From Erythrocercus mccallii (Eukaryota; Chordata; Aves; Passeriformes; Dicruridae), in assembly GCA_013397435.1 (NCBI GenBank), contig VZRG01000778.1, forward strand, positions 124,001-188,000: 64,000 nt of DNA, given 5' to 3'. Positions 39,708-52,400 of the stretch are shown here, in pieces. The notes below the pieces were generated by a model. It was not told where the DNA came from and searched no databases. It saw nothing but the letters and a program-made list of their open reading frames with translations. The position numbers and the translations under genes are program-made. Position 1 is the stretch's first letter. Each line of letters begins with the position of its first letter.

Positions 39708-42700
39708 TTTCATACAGAAAAAATCAGCAGACTAGAAGGTATTAGTGTTTTCAAGGTTATATCACGTTTTTAGTGGGCATCAGTGACAGAATAATGGACT
39801 AGCAATGGGGAGGAAAAGAGCCAGCATGGGACCTTCAGATTCCAAATAAACTTGAACAAGACTCAGAGTTTCAACAATGCAACAAGATTAAGTTGCCATT
39901 CCCATTATTTCCTAATGGTCACATTTCTAACAACAGACCTAGAAGCCCAAGCGTGACAAACATTTTTCCCTGAGCAAATGCACTTCAAACAGCCTCAGCT
40001 AATTAGACTGAGTAGAGTAAACTGCATACTGATAACTGGTGTGTTTCTGAGCTCTCTGAACCATGTGCAGAGTGCTCTAGGTCATGGATATTTGGGGGGT
40101 GCAACTCGACTAAACATGCTGCAAAAGGATTCTAAGCAAACTCAGTACAAACGCTTCCCTCCCAAATCTGGATCTGAGGTGCATCTGTTCCTCACATTGG
40201 CCTTTTCTTCATCACTTGCCAGCCTCTCTGACATGAGCTCAAGTGCTGATCCCATGCCAGGGCACTGAGTGGCTGCAGCACAAAGCCTGTGCCAGAACTC
40301 CCACACCAGCCTAGCACCGTCTGTGCTCAGCCTTCTCCTTGTTTCTCAACTACATTATCCAAGCGAGCACACACTCCCCTGTCCTACAGAGATTCACAAT
40401 TCCAAGGAGTGTCTTTAAAAAAAAGTATAAGAAGGTTAGATAGGTGATCAATTACAGCTTCCAGAGTTATGTTGCATGAATGCAAATAGCTAAAATATTA
40501 CTAAAACCCCTAACATTTTACATCACAGGTGTAGGTCTGTGGGACTGCAGTGCAGCTGTAATGATGTGCCAAGGTGTGTATGTGAAGGGCTAGAACTGAC
40601 AGTAACAATCAATGCCTCTATGTCAGTTGTCATCCATTACCTTTCAGACCCTAGTCCAAAATTCAATCAAGTCTGCTGCACAGGGCACCTACAATCCCCT
40701 AAACTGGGCATGGAAGAAGTGAGAAAATTACAAAATAACCCCCTGCAGTAATTAGGATACAACAGTTCTTACAAAAGCTGATGCACTTGACTCTAGACTA
40801 TAAAGGAAACAATTGTCTTTTACCAGGATCCCCAGGCTGAAGGTTTGCCCTTGGGTGCGAACATCAGTCCTCACAGATAACTTGTAAGAAAACTGTGGCC
40901 CTACTTAAACACAATCTTCTGCCTTTGGAAGAAGTCATGCCTTCTTTATTTAGAACCTTCTTTCTACCACTGACTTTTGCCATTTGAATCAGCCAAGGAG
41001 GGAGAAATTCATATTTGCTACCTCACAACAGAGCACCCAGAACAACAGATTTTAAGTGAAGATGCACATACACTGAAGAGCCCATACAAAGAAAACGGAT
41101 CACAATATTGAAAGCTGTGACACCTGAGCCAGCCTAGGCAGTTCTGGGCAAGCAAGACAGCAACTTAAGAATATTAAAAATGTTAACATCTCCCTTACTA
41201 TCTGTATTACTATGAGATCTGGATGATTATATCAGACATCTTCCTCATAACCCCAGAAATGTCATCAGGCAGCAAACACAAGGTGAATCCCAAACTGATA
41301 CACACTGCATATCGTTTTCGAACTTCAGGGCTGCTGTTGTTAAACACCCACATCTCTGTTTAGTCATTGAAGTAAAGGATATGTTAAGTACCAGTTCACT
41401 TGGAGATCCCATTACATTTGCTGTGAACTGACACTGCTGCTTACCTCTGAAAATCAGATTATTTGGTTAGACTCAGACCTTGCAAATTAGCTGTGCAGAT
41501 TTCAAAACACTGCTCATCATGCTTCTCATCAGGTTCAGTCTTATTCCCACTGAGTTTCGTGATAAATGGCTCAGAATCAATTAACTCTATGATCCTGAAC
41601 AACTGATGATATACCAGATCATTTTAATCCTGTTATTTGATAGAGAAACCTCTTACACAAAGAAAGAACACTATCACATACAACAGAGCATGGCTGTGCA
41701 TCTCTTGTTGCTCCTTAGTATTTAGCTTGTTAAACCTCAAAAGGCTTCATCCAGTTCAGAAGCCTGTACAAACCAATTACACAGATTTATCCAGGAACAC
41801 GTAAATGAAAAATTACACCTTCCATCTGAAACATTTTTCAAAAAGCTACCACTTTGCATTTCATGCAAAAATAAATGTGTTCATAGATATGCATTTGTAT
41901 ACATTAATGAATATATACATATAAATTTACACGCTTATCTGTGAACAAAAACATAAATAGATCAACCCTAAGATGATACCTCCAGAAATCTGACTACCCA
42001 TTATGCTTCTAAAAACACAGGGAAGCCCTTCTGATAGCAGTCATGGTACAATATTTTACATGTAACACCTCTACAAAACCAGTGATGCTGTACCAGAGGT
42101 GACTTAATAGCAGTCAGATTCCAAATAAAATACAGCTATTTTAAAATATCATGAAATACAAGCATAACTTTCAAACTAAAAAAGCCACCTCATCTGAAAG
42201 AGATATGTAAAAATATGTTCTAGACATGATATTTTGATAAAGAAAAGCCCATATAGACCAGAAGTAACTACTTCTTTTTTAATTCTTTGCCTTTAGTTGT
42301 CTTTCTCTGCACTCTCCTCTTCAGCTGTTGTACCTGGTTTACACCACACATGTCTCAGGCACAGATGAAGGCACCTCCACTTCTGACCCTAGGAGGGGGA
42401 AATAATTTTGAAACTATTTTTTTTAATCAGCTATTGATCAGCAGCAGAGACTTGAGTTCGTCTGTATATCTGGTACCACACAAACAGTAGCACAGAAGTA
42501 TTTTCAGCTTCAGCTAAATTAGAGTTCTCAGCCAGTGTCTGTTTTCCCAGGTACTTCATATTCCTTCTTAAACTTTCTAGCTGTGAAAGGGTAGCAAATA
42601 AACACTTTTAGTGATAGAGAAATATTTTTCTGCAGCCTGTGTTATGAAATGTGTTTGCAAGCATGTGCTTCTGTATCTGTTTGCATGCGATTTAGTCTCT

Positions 42701-45191
42701 GGTAAAGGAGCATGCATTTGGCAACATCTAAACAAATATTTTCCATACACTTCCAGAAAATAAAACAACTCAGTTTCAGTGTGCATGTTCCTAGGCAGGT
42801 ACAAAGTCATGGGGCTCAAGCTCAGTAACAAATGCTGGCTCAAGTCCCAGGGCTGTGTAAGCTGAGCACTACAGTCTGATTTAGCTACACACATTATCAT
42901 CCAGGTGCAACCCACACCCAGCTGATGCTGCCACACTTTGAGAGGCACACACTGAGGTATTTCTAAGTCTCAATACGAATTTCGTGGTGTCCATTAATCC
43001 ACCTGTTCCCTCTCCACACCACATCCCTGTTTCCTTGCCTCGGGCAGGGTGCTCGTTCAGCTTGGTTTATAATTTGTAACAGTTTATAACACAGGGAGCT
43101 CTTTGGTGCAGTTTGTCACATCCACATCACCACCTCCAGGGCACAATCCCCTGACGGGTGACAACTGAAAAGCCCCTGTTGCCTAAAGGAAAACTGGATC
43201 CCAGCCTGCACCTTCAAGGAAGAACCTGTGTGACCACCATCAGATGGAGGCTTTCTCACCACACAAACACCCGCTTTTGATAAAAACTCAACACATTTCT
43301 CAAAGAACAGACTTTTTAATACAGTCCTCCATCATTTCCTCTTTATTATAAACTGTGTGCATGCATACCATGAATCATGAATGGGAAAACCCTTTGGTGA
43401 GGGTTACCAGACACATCAGAAATCCTAAAATGTGAAATTAGATGATTAAACCTAAATTATCAGGAAGCGAAACACTGCAGATAAATGTGACTAAAGCCAG
43501 GCCTAGCACACCAGAGGTGCCTCCTGCTCAGCCCATCCTGCTTCCAGGAGGAATTGCAACCTTTTCCAACCATGCAGGAAATAGCATCTGAATTCTAGTC
43601 CAGGAGCAAACCTGCAGCACAATGACATTCTAGCCTTCACATTTTGTTCATTTCAGTCAGCCCTACAGTCCTCTCAGAGCTTTTTGTTTGCATTTAATCA
43701 CTTCCATTAAGTGCTATTTTCATAATAAGGAAAAGTTGGAATTGCTGACACAGTCCGTAGCAGTTTCTCTGCGCTTAGCACATCAATGTAAACAACCTTT
43801 TGTTCATTATTTACTGAGCAATTTTTACTCCAAGTGCCACAAAGTCACTCTAGGTTTTGCTTGCCAGCGTGCCACAGTCAGGTTTCTGAGGCTCATCAAC
43901 ACCTAGCACAGGGCAGACTTAAAATTCATTTTACATGTATCAATAGTAGTCCCTGAATATTTGAAGCATTAAAGAGCATATTGAAGCCTGGGGGTTTTGT
44001 TTGTTGATTTTGGGGTGGAGGGGAGAAAGGGGGCAGGGTATTACTGGCCTGTGAGGGTTTTTTTAAGACAGTGTATCACTTCTTTTCATTGTAAAGGGCA
44101 TATGGCAAATCTTCCATTAAAAATTTTCATAGATACCAATGTCAGAAAAAGATTATTCCAAGATGAGTAGTGTGGTTGTTTTGGCAAATAGTATACTGCA
44201 AAAAATAGCTTTTAAATGCACACTCAATTTAGCAAATTTTTCCAACTGTAAAAACGAGAATACAAAATAAACCATTTAGGCTTTTTGTTTCAAATGACCT
44301 TTCTAATGAAAAAAAAAATTTAAAGGGCAAAGCAATAGGACGATGGAATGAAACATTTAGTTTCATGACAAATTAAATGTTTCAAGTCAACCCAGAAACA
44401 TTTCCAGGCCAGAAACCAAACAGAAATATCCTGTAATTCCATAAAACTTATGAATAATACCAAAATAGGTGTGGGTTATAAATATTAATAAATTTCTAAA
44501 ATGTGACACCATACTATCCTGCATCCATTAGCTTGATTTACAAACTGTAAACGTGTATTTGTGTTCTATCCAGATTGTAATTTGCTCAAGTCTAAGAGAA
44601 CTTTCCACTGAAGTATTTGAAAAGTGTATTATAGCATAACACAAAAAGGAAAGAGCCAAACCTAAGTTTTACAAAGTTCTTTTTAAAGCAAAATGAGACT
44701 AATGGTTTACAATGGCCAAAACAACAATTCTGACTCTGATTCCTTGCTATTGCTCTACTCTGGACTACTAGTGAGAAGTGTTACTACTACCAGCTATTCA
44801 TAAAGCAAAATACTCCTAAGATTTAGTCCCAGAAACTATCACTGAACTCGGAAAAGCTGTAACCATGGAAGGGCATGAAACAGCATCAAATCCACTCAAA
44901 ACCTACGTGCTGCTGTCCAGTACAAAGAGATGAAAAATTCTGAGAATCTCTGAGGGAAAGCACCGAGGTGTCAGTCGTGGCTGGAAGACCCTGGAGCAAG
45001 AGAGGGGCTGACTGGGGGCACAGGACAGAGCACGGACAGCTGGGAGGTGTAAATATAAGAGGAAACATCTCGCCTTGTGCCTCTGAGAAGGGAGCCTTTA
45101 TTTCACAGTATTGAAGAAGGAAGTTCCCACGATAACAGAGAAAGAAAGAACACATATAAAAGGTTCTGGTTTAGCAATACTTAGCTAAATT
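39708..45191. other. Non-coding stretch, no gene seen
   Basis: Ordinary AT-rich sequence. Open frames reach 123 codons (42577-42948 minus) and 96 codons (39978-40268 plus); neither looks like a known protein. TA-rich patches occur at about 41880-41935. A G/T-rich patch lies at about 43985-44060. No repeat family was recognised before the CR1 that begins at 45192. Confidence 0.65.
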
Positions 45192-45785
45192 ACAGAGTCA
45201 TAGAATCTTTTAGGTTGGAAGAGACATTAAGATGAAGTCCATCTGTTAACCCAGCACTGCCAAGTCCACTACTAAAGCATATCCCCAAGTACCACATCCA
45301 TGGACAGCCTGTTCTGATGCCTGATCACATTTCAGTGAAGAAATTTTACTAATATCCAATCTAAACCTCCCCTGGTGTGACTTAAGGCCATTTCCTCTTG
45401 TCCTATCATTTGTTACCCAGGAGAAGAGTCTAATTCCCACCTGGCTATAGCCTCCTTGCAGAGAGTTGTAGAGAGCAATAAGGTCTCCCCTGAGCCTCCT
45501 TTTCTCCAGACTAAATACTCCCAACTTCCCTCAGCTGTTCCTCACCAGACTCGTACTCCAGACGCTTTCCCAATCCCTTTCTCAGCACCTCAACGTCTTT
45601 CTTGTGCTGTGAGACCCTGAACTGGACACAGGAATTGAGGTGTGGCCTTACCAGTGCCCAGTACAGGGGGACAATCACTGCCCTGACCCCACTGGCCACA
45701 CCTGGGCCGCTACAGGCCAGGATGCCATTGGCCTCTTGACTAACATTAGCTAATAGGCCAACACAGAGCTGGCAAATAGACAAAA
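45192..45785 (-). mobile_element. CR1 LINE, 5'-truncated, minus strand
   Basis: Reading leftward, the minus strand encodes the end of the CR1 ORF2 reverse transcriptase. 'EANGILAC', 'VIVPLYWALVRPHLNSC' and 'QHKKDVEVL' lie in one frame (45783-45511), and 'FSLEKRRLRGDLIALYNSL' and 'NDRTRGNGLK' continue in another (45524-45246), so a frameshift separates them near 45515. The left edge, 'tcatagaatcttttaggttg', is the reverse complement of the typical CR1 3' end, where ATTCTATGA-type repeats terminate the element. Only about 0.6 kb of the roughly 4.5 kb full element is present, which is the usual 5' truncation from incomplete reverse transcription. The copy is inactive. The last 30-40 bases on the right are less certain. 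Confidence 0.95.
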
Positions 45786-48774
45786 GCTTCTAGAAAATCC
45801 AGCCTCCCTTCACGTGCAAGATCAAAGGGCAAAAGAGAAGTTACTATAAGGAATGGCATAAGACAAAAAAGAGCTTAATGCAAAGAAAGTGCTGTTAGAA
45901 AATAAATGAACTATCTAGGGAAGAGCAGTTTGGACTTCACTGCAATAAACTGTGATACATTAGCCTGAAGTTGATGTTAGAAGAACTCCAGACCCATGCA
46001 ATGCTGATTATTTTAGAAAGCATGGAAAAGAAAAACCTTTAATTATAAAAACTGTAACAAAATACTGTAAGCATCTTCCAAGTGTATCATACAGGGCAGG
46101 AGGAAATGTAGACTTTAAACACAGAAATCTGTGAATAAAATTTCACCTCAGAACCACTACAAAATTATTCAGGGAAGCTGAAATCCTGCCTAGGTGTTCT
46201 CAAATCCACTACTCACTTCCCAAGGATAGGTTGAATCCTTCCCTCTGACTCAGCTCAGAGCATGAGATTGCTGCCTCTCCAGTTTGTCTCTGTAGTAGAA
46301 TAAGGTAAGCAAGGATTTCACCTGAAGTCTTCCTTCTAGAAAATTTTCAGATCCCTGTCACATTTATCCAAACCTACCCTAATGCTCATGCAGAGCTCCT
46401 GTGATACTCAGTTCCACATCAGGAGGGAGTAGAGGCTCCTCATTTCATGTCTTTCCTAGCTACATCCAAAGCAGTGTGTTGAATCCACCTTGCTGAAGAC
46501 AACAGCCATTTTGTCAAAAATGAAAACAAACTTCATTCTCCAAAATAAATTCTGCCCTGTAAAATGCTGTAGTGCACACATTTGGTGCCACTGGATGGTT
46601 GCTGAAGACACTTGTAAAAGACTCTGTGCCCCAACACAGCAATCTGATTTCACCCCTGAAAAGCTCATTAGAGACAAGAAAAGAAAAATTCAAATTGTTT
46701 GGTCTTTTCCATGGAACAAGTCCATAATAGCTCTGTCTGCCTGGGAATGAGGAGACCAAGAAAAACAAAGACCATAGGTAGCCTGGAAACTGAAGAGCCT
46801 CAGGGGAGCTGCTGAGCTGGAGTGTTATCTCACAAGGCAGCAGGAGAGCTCGGGGACTGGAAGCACATACCAAAAAAAGATGGGAAACAATTGAGCTGGG
46901 TTCTGGGCACATGCTGAGAGCGTGGAGTAATGGGAACCTCAGAAGGTTATCTAGCTAGGAATGGCAAACAGCAGCAAAACAGAGCTATGGCAACAGATCC
47001 CAAGGGTTGAGCTGGGGGCTCACCAGGAATGTCACACTGGAGGACACACACAGTCCAACAGAGAGGCAGCTTTGTCCAAAATGAATTATTGCATACAGGG
47101 GGCTAGAAGGACTCTGTGGGTTCTGACAGTGAAATCCAGGCTCACAGTTTCACTCCCATCTCTTAGGGCACATCTACATTGTATATTTGGCCTAAAGCCT
47201 GAGCTCATGGGCTTTGTCCTGGCCAGTCTCCTGACTGGTTGCTGCTAGAGTCCAAATTAGCACACAACCAGCACGTCTCCCTGCTGAGACAAGGCAACTG
47301 AGAGCCCAGAGGCAGAAAAGGGAAACTTCTTAACCCACTTCTCAGCTGGGTTTGGAGCCCAAGAGTGTGAGTGCTCTTCTCCTCTGCTTCAGAGCAGTCA
47401 GTAAGAGGTAGCCCAAAGCCCTGTAGCCCATGGCAGGGCAGAGGGAGTGCTTTCCTTCTACTGAGAGCTGCGAGGCACTGAGGAGCTGGGCTGTGCCACC
47501 TCTCAGCTGCTGCTTGCTGTTATTCATGCAGATTCCTCTGTTGACATTGCATCAAAGCATCTGAGCACACCTCAAGTCCAGGAAAGCTGGATCTTTGCTT
47601 CTCAGAAGAGAAACCTCAGTGTCACTGACCAGGCTGAGGTCAACGACACTGTTTATTTAACAGTGTGGATGGTTGGTAAATGGCGACATAAACATTGATT
47701 CAGGCCCAAGTCAAACACAGAATGCAAACCTGCCCTGAGTGGGGCCCAGCTCAACAGTTATTTTACTCTGCCAAGAAAGCAGAGCAGAAATTAAAGAGGG
47801 AGGAACTGACAGTGGAAACGCACAGCTAAACAAAAGGACATGTCTACAACACACCATTACTGCCACAATGGAGGAAGGGCTGAGGCAGCCTACAAAAACC
47901 CCTCAATCAGGAAATACTGCTTGGGTGCAAAGATGCCGTTCACGTCAGGATATAGCAGAGCTGGATTTGCATTGACTGGTTCCACAAACTATTTAATAGG
48001 GAATGGTACCCAGCAGCAAAACTGCAGATCTTACTGCCTTCCAAAACAAACCTCTCCAGCTTCTTGCTTCATTTGCCTTACACCTTTTGATGTGCTACCA
48101 AACAAGTTAGTAGGCAAGAATGTTCCCAATTAAAAAAAAAAGAATAATTAAATGTTGGAAGAACACTGATACAAAGTAAATGTCAGATTAGTGATTATAA
48201 CCATTAAAAAAATACTGAAAAAAAATACAACATCAAAACCAGGACTTCAAGGAACATACTGTTATGGGGGTTGATAAGTAACACGCTCATTTGGTTTTGG
48301 TCTTAGTCTTTTAAGGTTGTGATGAACTGTGTGTTGGGTACTCATGAAGAATAACTCAGTGAATAACAGTAAAATAACAAGCCAATTTCAGAAAATCATT
48401 ATGTTTGTACAGGATTAATGAACAGGAAAAAAGCAAAAGTCATCAAGTTATTTTTTAGAAATTATTCATTCAATTTTAGCAATAATAATTAATTACAAAA
48501 TTAGCAGGTATGTTACAATAAACTGATTCGTTTATAGTGTGTCTACCCCAAAATATAATTAATTAAGAAAAGACAAGTAGCTGAGTTGTACAATGAAATT
48601 AGATCTTATCTTTTAATTGTAACTAATTGTATCATCATCTGTCTGTCCAAGCAGTATCTAAGCCAATCACTGGCCTGCAAAAGAACAGAGCGCACTTTGG
48701 CTAAAAAATGTATAGAAAATAGAAATCCTTATCAAAAGAAATATACAGTAAATCCACAAACAGTGCATGTAGAC
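45786..48774. other. Non-coding stretch with a GC-richer part at 46780-47530
   Basis: No gene is recognised. The part at about 46780-47530 is richer in G+C and holds overlapping short frames (46514-46912 minus, 132 codons; 46961-47248 plus, 95 codons) without known domains. From about 48120 the sequence turns very AT-rich; 48430-48575 is dense in AATTAATTA-type sites and is a candidate conserved element. Confidence 0.6.
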
Positions 48775-48826
48775 TCTACTATCTTAGAGGTCTTTTCCAA
48801 CATAAACAATTCTATAACTCCATGGC
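48775..48826 (+). mobile_element. CR1 LINE 3' tail remnant, plus strand
   Basis: The words 'cttagaggtcttttccaaca' (about 48783-48802) followed by 'taaacaattctataac' match the last 50 bases of avian CR1, where a GGTC-TTTTCCAACC block is followed by an ATTCTATGA-type end. Nothing upstream matches CR1, so this is either an extremely short 5'-truncated insertion or the surviving tail of an older one. Orientation is plus because the tail reads in the sense direction. Confidence 0.75.
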
Positions 48827-49330
48827 TCCTTCAATGGCCCCAGTGACTGTTACAGACACCATAGATCAATAGCATTTTAAAAATAAGAACAAAAATCCTA
48901 TAGCTGAGGCCAGCAACTGTGTCCAGATCAGACTGCAAGGAAGGATGATAGTTAAAAGACCTGTATCTGGTAGAAATTTGGTCAGCTGTTATAAGCCCAT
49001 GTCCCATTTATCATCCTCACACCTGTTGAGCTGATTAACATGAACCAAGTTATACCATGATGGTTTCTCTTGCCATACAGGCTCTACTTTAAGACTGATC
49101 CTCTACTTAGTGAAAACTTTCTCTGCAGGTGAGGGACAAGGGGAAAAGCAAACAATACCATGAAATCAGAATTACTAAAATCAGGCTCCTGCAAACTCTG
49201 GCAGAAGATTTTTCACAGTTTGGGGCATTTATAAAGTACTCCTTCCATGTACACACCAATGCACAATAATGTCTGAACTCAGCATGTAGCCTTCTGCATT
49301 GGTAGAAAATACACAGAATTATGGGATCTT

Positions 49331-49412
49331 AATTTATTTATATTCTTTTTATATACTTTATTTATACTCTTATTTATACTTTATTTATTTATACTCTTCT
49401 CATTTATTACTC
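49331..49412 (+). repeat. AT-rich tandem repeat (TTTATTTATACTCT-type units)
   Basis: About 80 bases made of imperfect copies of TTTATTTATACTCTT and shorter ATTTATT words. The period is irregular (about 14-22 bases). It is a low-complexity, easily slipping sequence with no gene association visible. Confidence 0.85.
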
Positions 49413-52400
49413 AAAGTTTTGAGAGAATAATGTCTTTCTGATAACTCATTCCTGTGAAACTGAAATTAACCACCAAGTACAATCACGCAAGCCATATTTC
49501 CTTAGGAAATCAGATGACAAAGTGTCTTGATTCACCTGCTTCTGAAATCCTCACTGCATTTATGTGTCAGTCTTCTTATGTTCATTCCTGCCAACACAGG
49601 CAGAGGAATATTCACCTCAAAACCAGGGGCTTGGGGTTCTAATCACATCTGAAACTCAGAAACTTCAGGGTTTCATTAACGCCAATGAAAACACAGCACT
49701 GTGAACAAAGCAAATATTTGAAATGATAACACTTAAAACTCAAAATATCCCAATATATTTCTGGATTGGTGCCATTCCTATGTTGCAAATTCACAACTAT
49801 TTTAGATTTGTGCCATTTTTTTTTCTTCAAGGCTATCAACTCAATAGTTTTGCTTAGGGATTTGCTCATTTTAATTTTTTCTAAATGTATTTGCCTTTAT
49901 ACAAATGTTGGATATCTCAGTTTTGCTTACACATTCAGTGCTCAGATGATTTGCTCCAATGGTGCCAGTAATCTGTGAAACTGAAATACGTGACAGAAAA
50001 GCTCATGCAAAAGCCATTCAGAAATAAATCTGAGAACTGGAATCAGGGCAAGGGATGATGACACATTTGTATCCAAGACACAGAAACACAGAAAGCTTTG
50101 GTGGCCTTTAGTTCATCAGCATCCACACGTACAAACGTGGGAACCAGTTTATACTGTATAATCTAACCTCACTCATTTATCCCAGAAGCCTCTATAGATC
50201 AAAGGGGATCCAAATTTGGAAAGTGGAAAGATTAAAGATATTGGGAGTTTTTACAGCAGTGCTAGAACCACTGGTGCAATGAGCTACTACATCTCAAATT
50301 ATCATAAAAAAATTACTGCCTCCTTTTCTGTGTTTCCAGAGGGAGGAAGGTGAGGAATAAAATCAAACTCAATCAAAGAAATGTTCATTAATAAAAAACA
50401 AACATTGAAAACCATAAAAAGCTCAGAGATTGATTCTGTCATGAGTTGGCTTTCTGGAAAACCACGACAATCAAAATCACCACACTTCTGAAATGAGATC
50501 ACAGTGAAATAATACCTGCATATTTGGGGTTTGGGGAGTGTGATTTTCACCTTAAACACCATTAAAATGAGAAATCAGTCAAGCAGGCATTGATCAATGG
50601 ACACTACATCAATGACATAGTGCAGCTCATTTTTCTGTTCAACATTAAGAGTCTTGTGATAAGTATGTAGGGGACAGTGTGCACTCTATCAATATTATGC
50701 GATGTTGATGATCCTCCTTTGATAAATGCATGAACTGTGAGATCTGTGTATTTCCATAGCAACTTTAAGTTTTTGTTTGTCTAGTAGAGAAAAACACCAT
50801 CAGTAATATCACTGAGAGGTCAGCTTTATTTTCTTGCATGTAGGAAGAAAGAGGGATGGAGAGAGAGTGATAAATATGAAGGTTGTCATACTTGATATAC
50901 ACATTGTTTCAGTACTGCAAATTGCTTTTTAACTATTTAAGTACAACAGCTAGATGCTCTCTGTTGCATTCAACTTATAAGTCCCATCCATTTGCTGATG
51001 TAAAAACTAAAGATGTGTAACTTCTACTCCATCTTGATTTGCTTCTATACATTCAAATACAGCTTCAAGACTCAAAACTCTAAGTGCTTAAGAAAAAATG
51101 TATTATGATATCATTAGCTGCATCCCAGCTCCCTGAAAACCCCTTTTGTCATGGTCCATTAACTGCAGCACAGATTACTGGCTTCACTGTACACTCTGCT
51201 AAAAGTAAATAAACATTATCTACAAAGGAAGGTACGAACTTTTTGAGATTCAGAATAAGTGAAATATGAATCATGATGAATAGGAAAGCATTCAGTCTCT
51301 GTCTTAGCAAGGTCTAATTTTTACTTACAGTGAATATTTAATAAACAAGCCAGTTCCAGTATGTACATAATGGTGCAATAGGTCTGGAGTGACTGGGACC
51401 ATGGACATTCATGGCCCGGGGACTAAAGTGGATTGTGTCCCACAGTAAAAGCTTCCTTCTTGCCTTGTACAGCTGTTGCTGCCTCTGGCTGGCTGGAAAG
51501 GAATGCTTTGCCATAAGCAAAGCAATGTCTTTAGCAGCTGAAATGTTCTAGAATTTATCACTCCTGCTGAAGTAACATTCTGCATATATACATTTCTTTT
51601 GGTGACTTTTTTCTGCAGAAAGGATCTTAGCAAATCTAAATAATTTCCTGTGTTGTGTGACAAGCATGTTCATATTATTCCATCAAGAGTACTGTCTCCT
51701 GCTTGCTCAAGGATCCATACACCTGGGATATATATTTTTGTAATGATACTTTCTACAGTTTGCCATATGAGCAGTTGTCAGCTTAGAGTAAAATCTGTTT
51801 CCTGCCAAATTTTCTGTTCTGCTCCACACCTCACTTGTTTATGAACCTGATTTGTTATGGGTAGACTCCTCAAGAATATGCACTATGTTTCTTGTTAATT
51901 TATTTTTCAGCAAGTGTAATAAATTTTTTTGAATACTTGAAGAAATGGGGCCAAGTTGTTCAATGGTTTACACTGGCATCATTCTGCCAGGCTTAACAGA
52001 ATAGTGATGATTTAAACCAGCTGTTTATTTAGTCCATAAAAGAACTGAACAGCAGGTAAAAGTATTAATTACTCATTGTGAAAGATTTAAAAAAAAAGTT
52101 CAGAAGCTCAAATTCTGCCCTTTAAAATCAATAAAAAGGAAAGCCTACTTTAGTTACATTTTACAAATAATGACTTAGCTGACTGGGGTAGTGCTTGCAC
52201 CATTGTGGATGATCACAAAACCATATTATCCTGGGAAAAGGAAATCAGGCACAATCTCACAGTCTCTCTGTGGCTCAAGAGAGGGAAGGAGCACACTAGA
52301 GTAAGGCAGCCTCTGCTTTGGTGGAATCCCCACATTTCAATTCATGGTTGAAACGGTATTTTTTGTATTCTGCAAATAATTTTCTGTCTTTCTGTGCAAA

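Noticed and set aside
45246..45783. Two minus-strand frames that look like a conserved protein
   Set aside because: They are the broken reverse-transcriptase C-terminus of a CR1 element, not a host gene.
50053..50130. C-box-like GATGATGA word suggesting a C/D snoRNA
   Set aside because: No CTGA D box with flanking complementary ends was found at a suitable distance.
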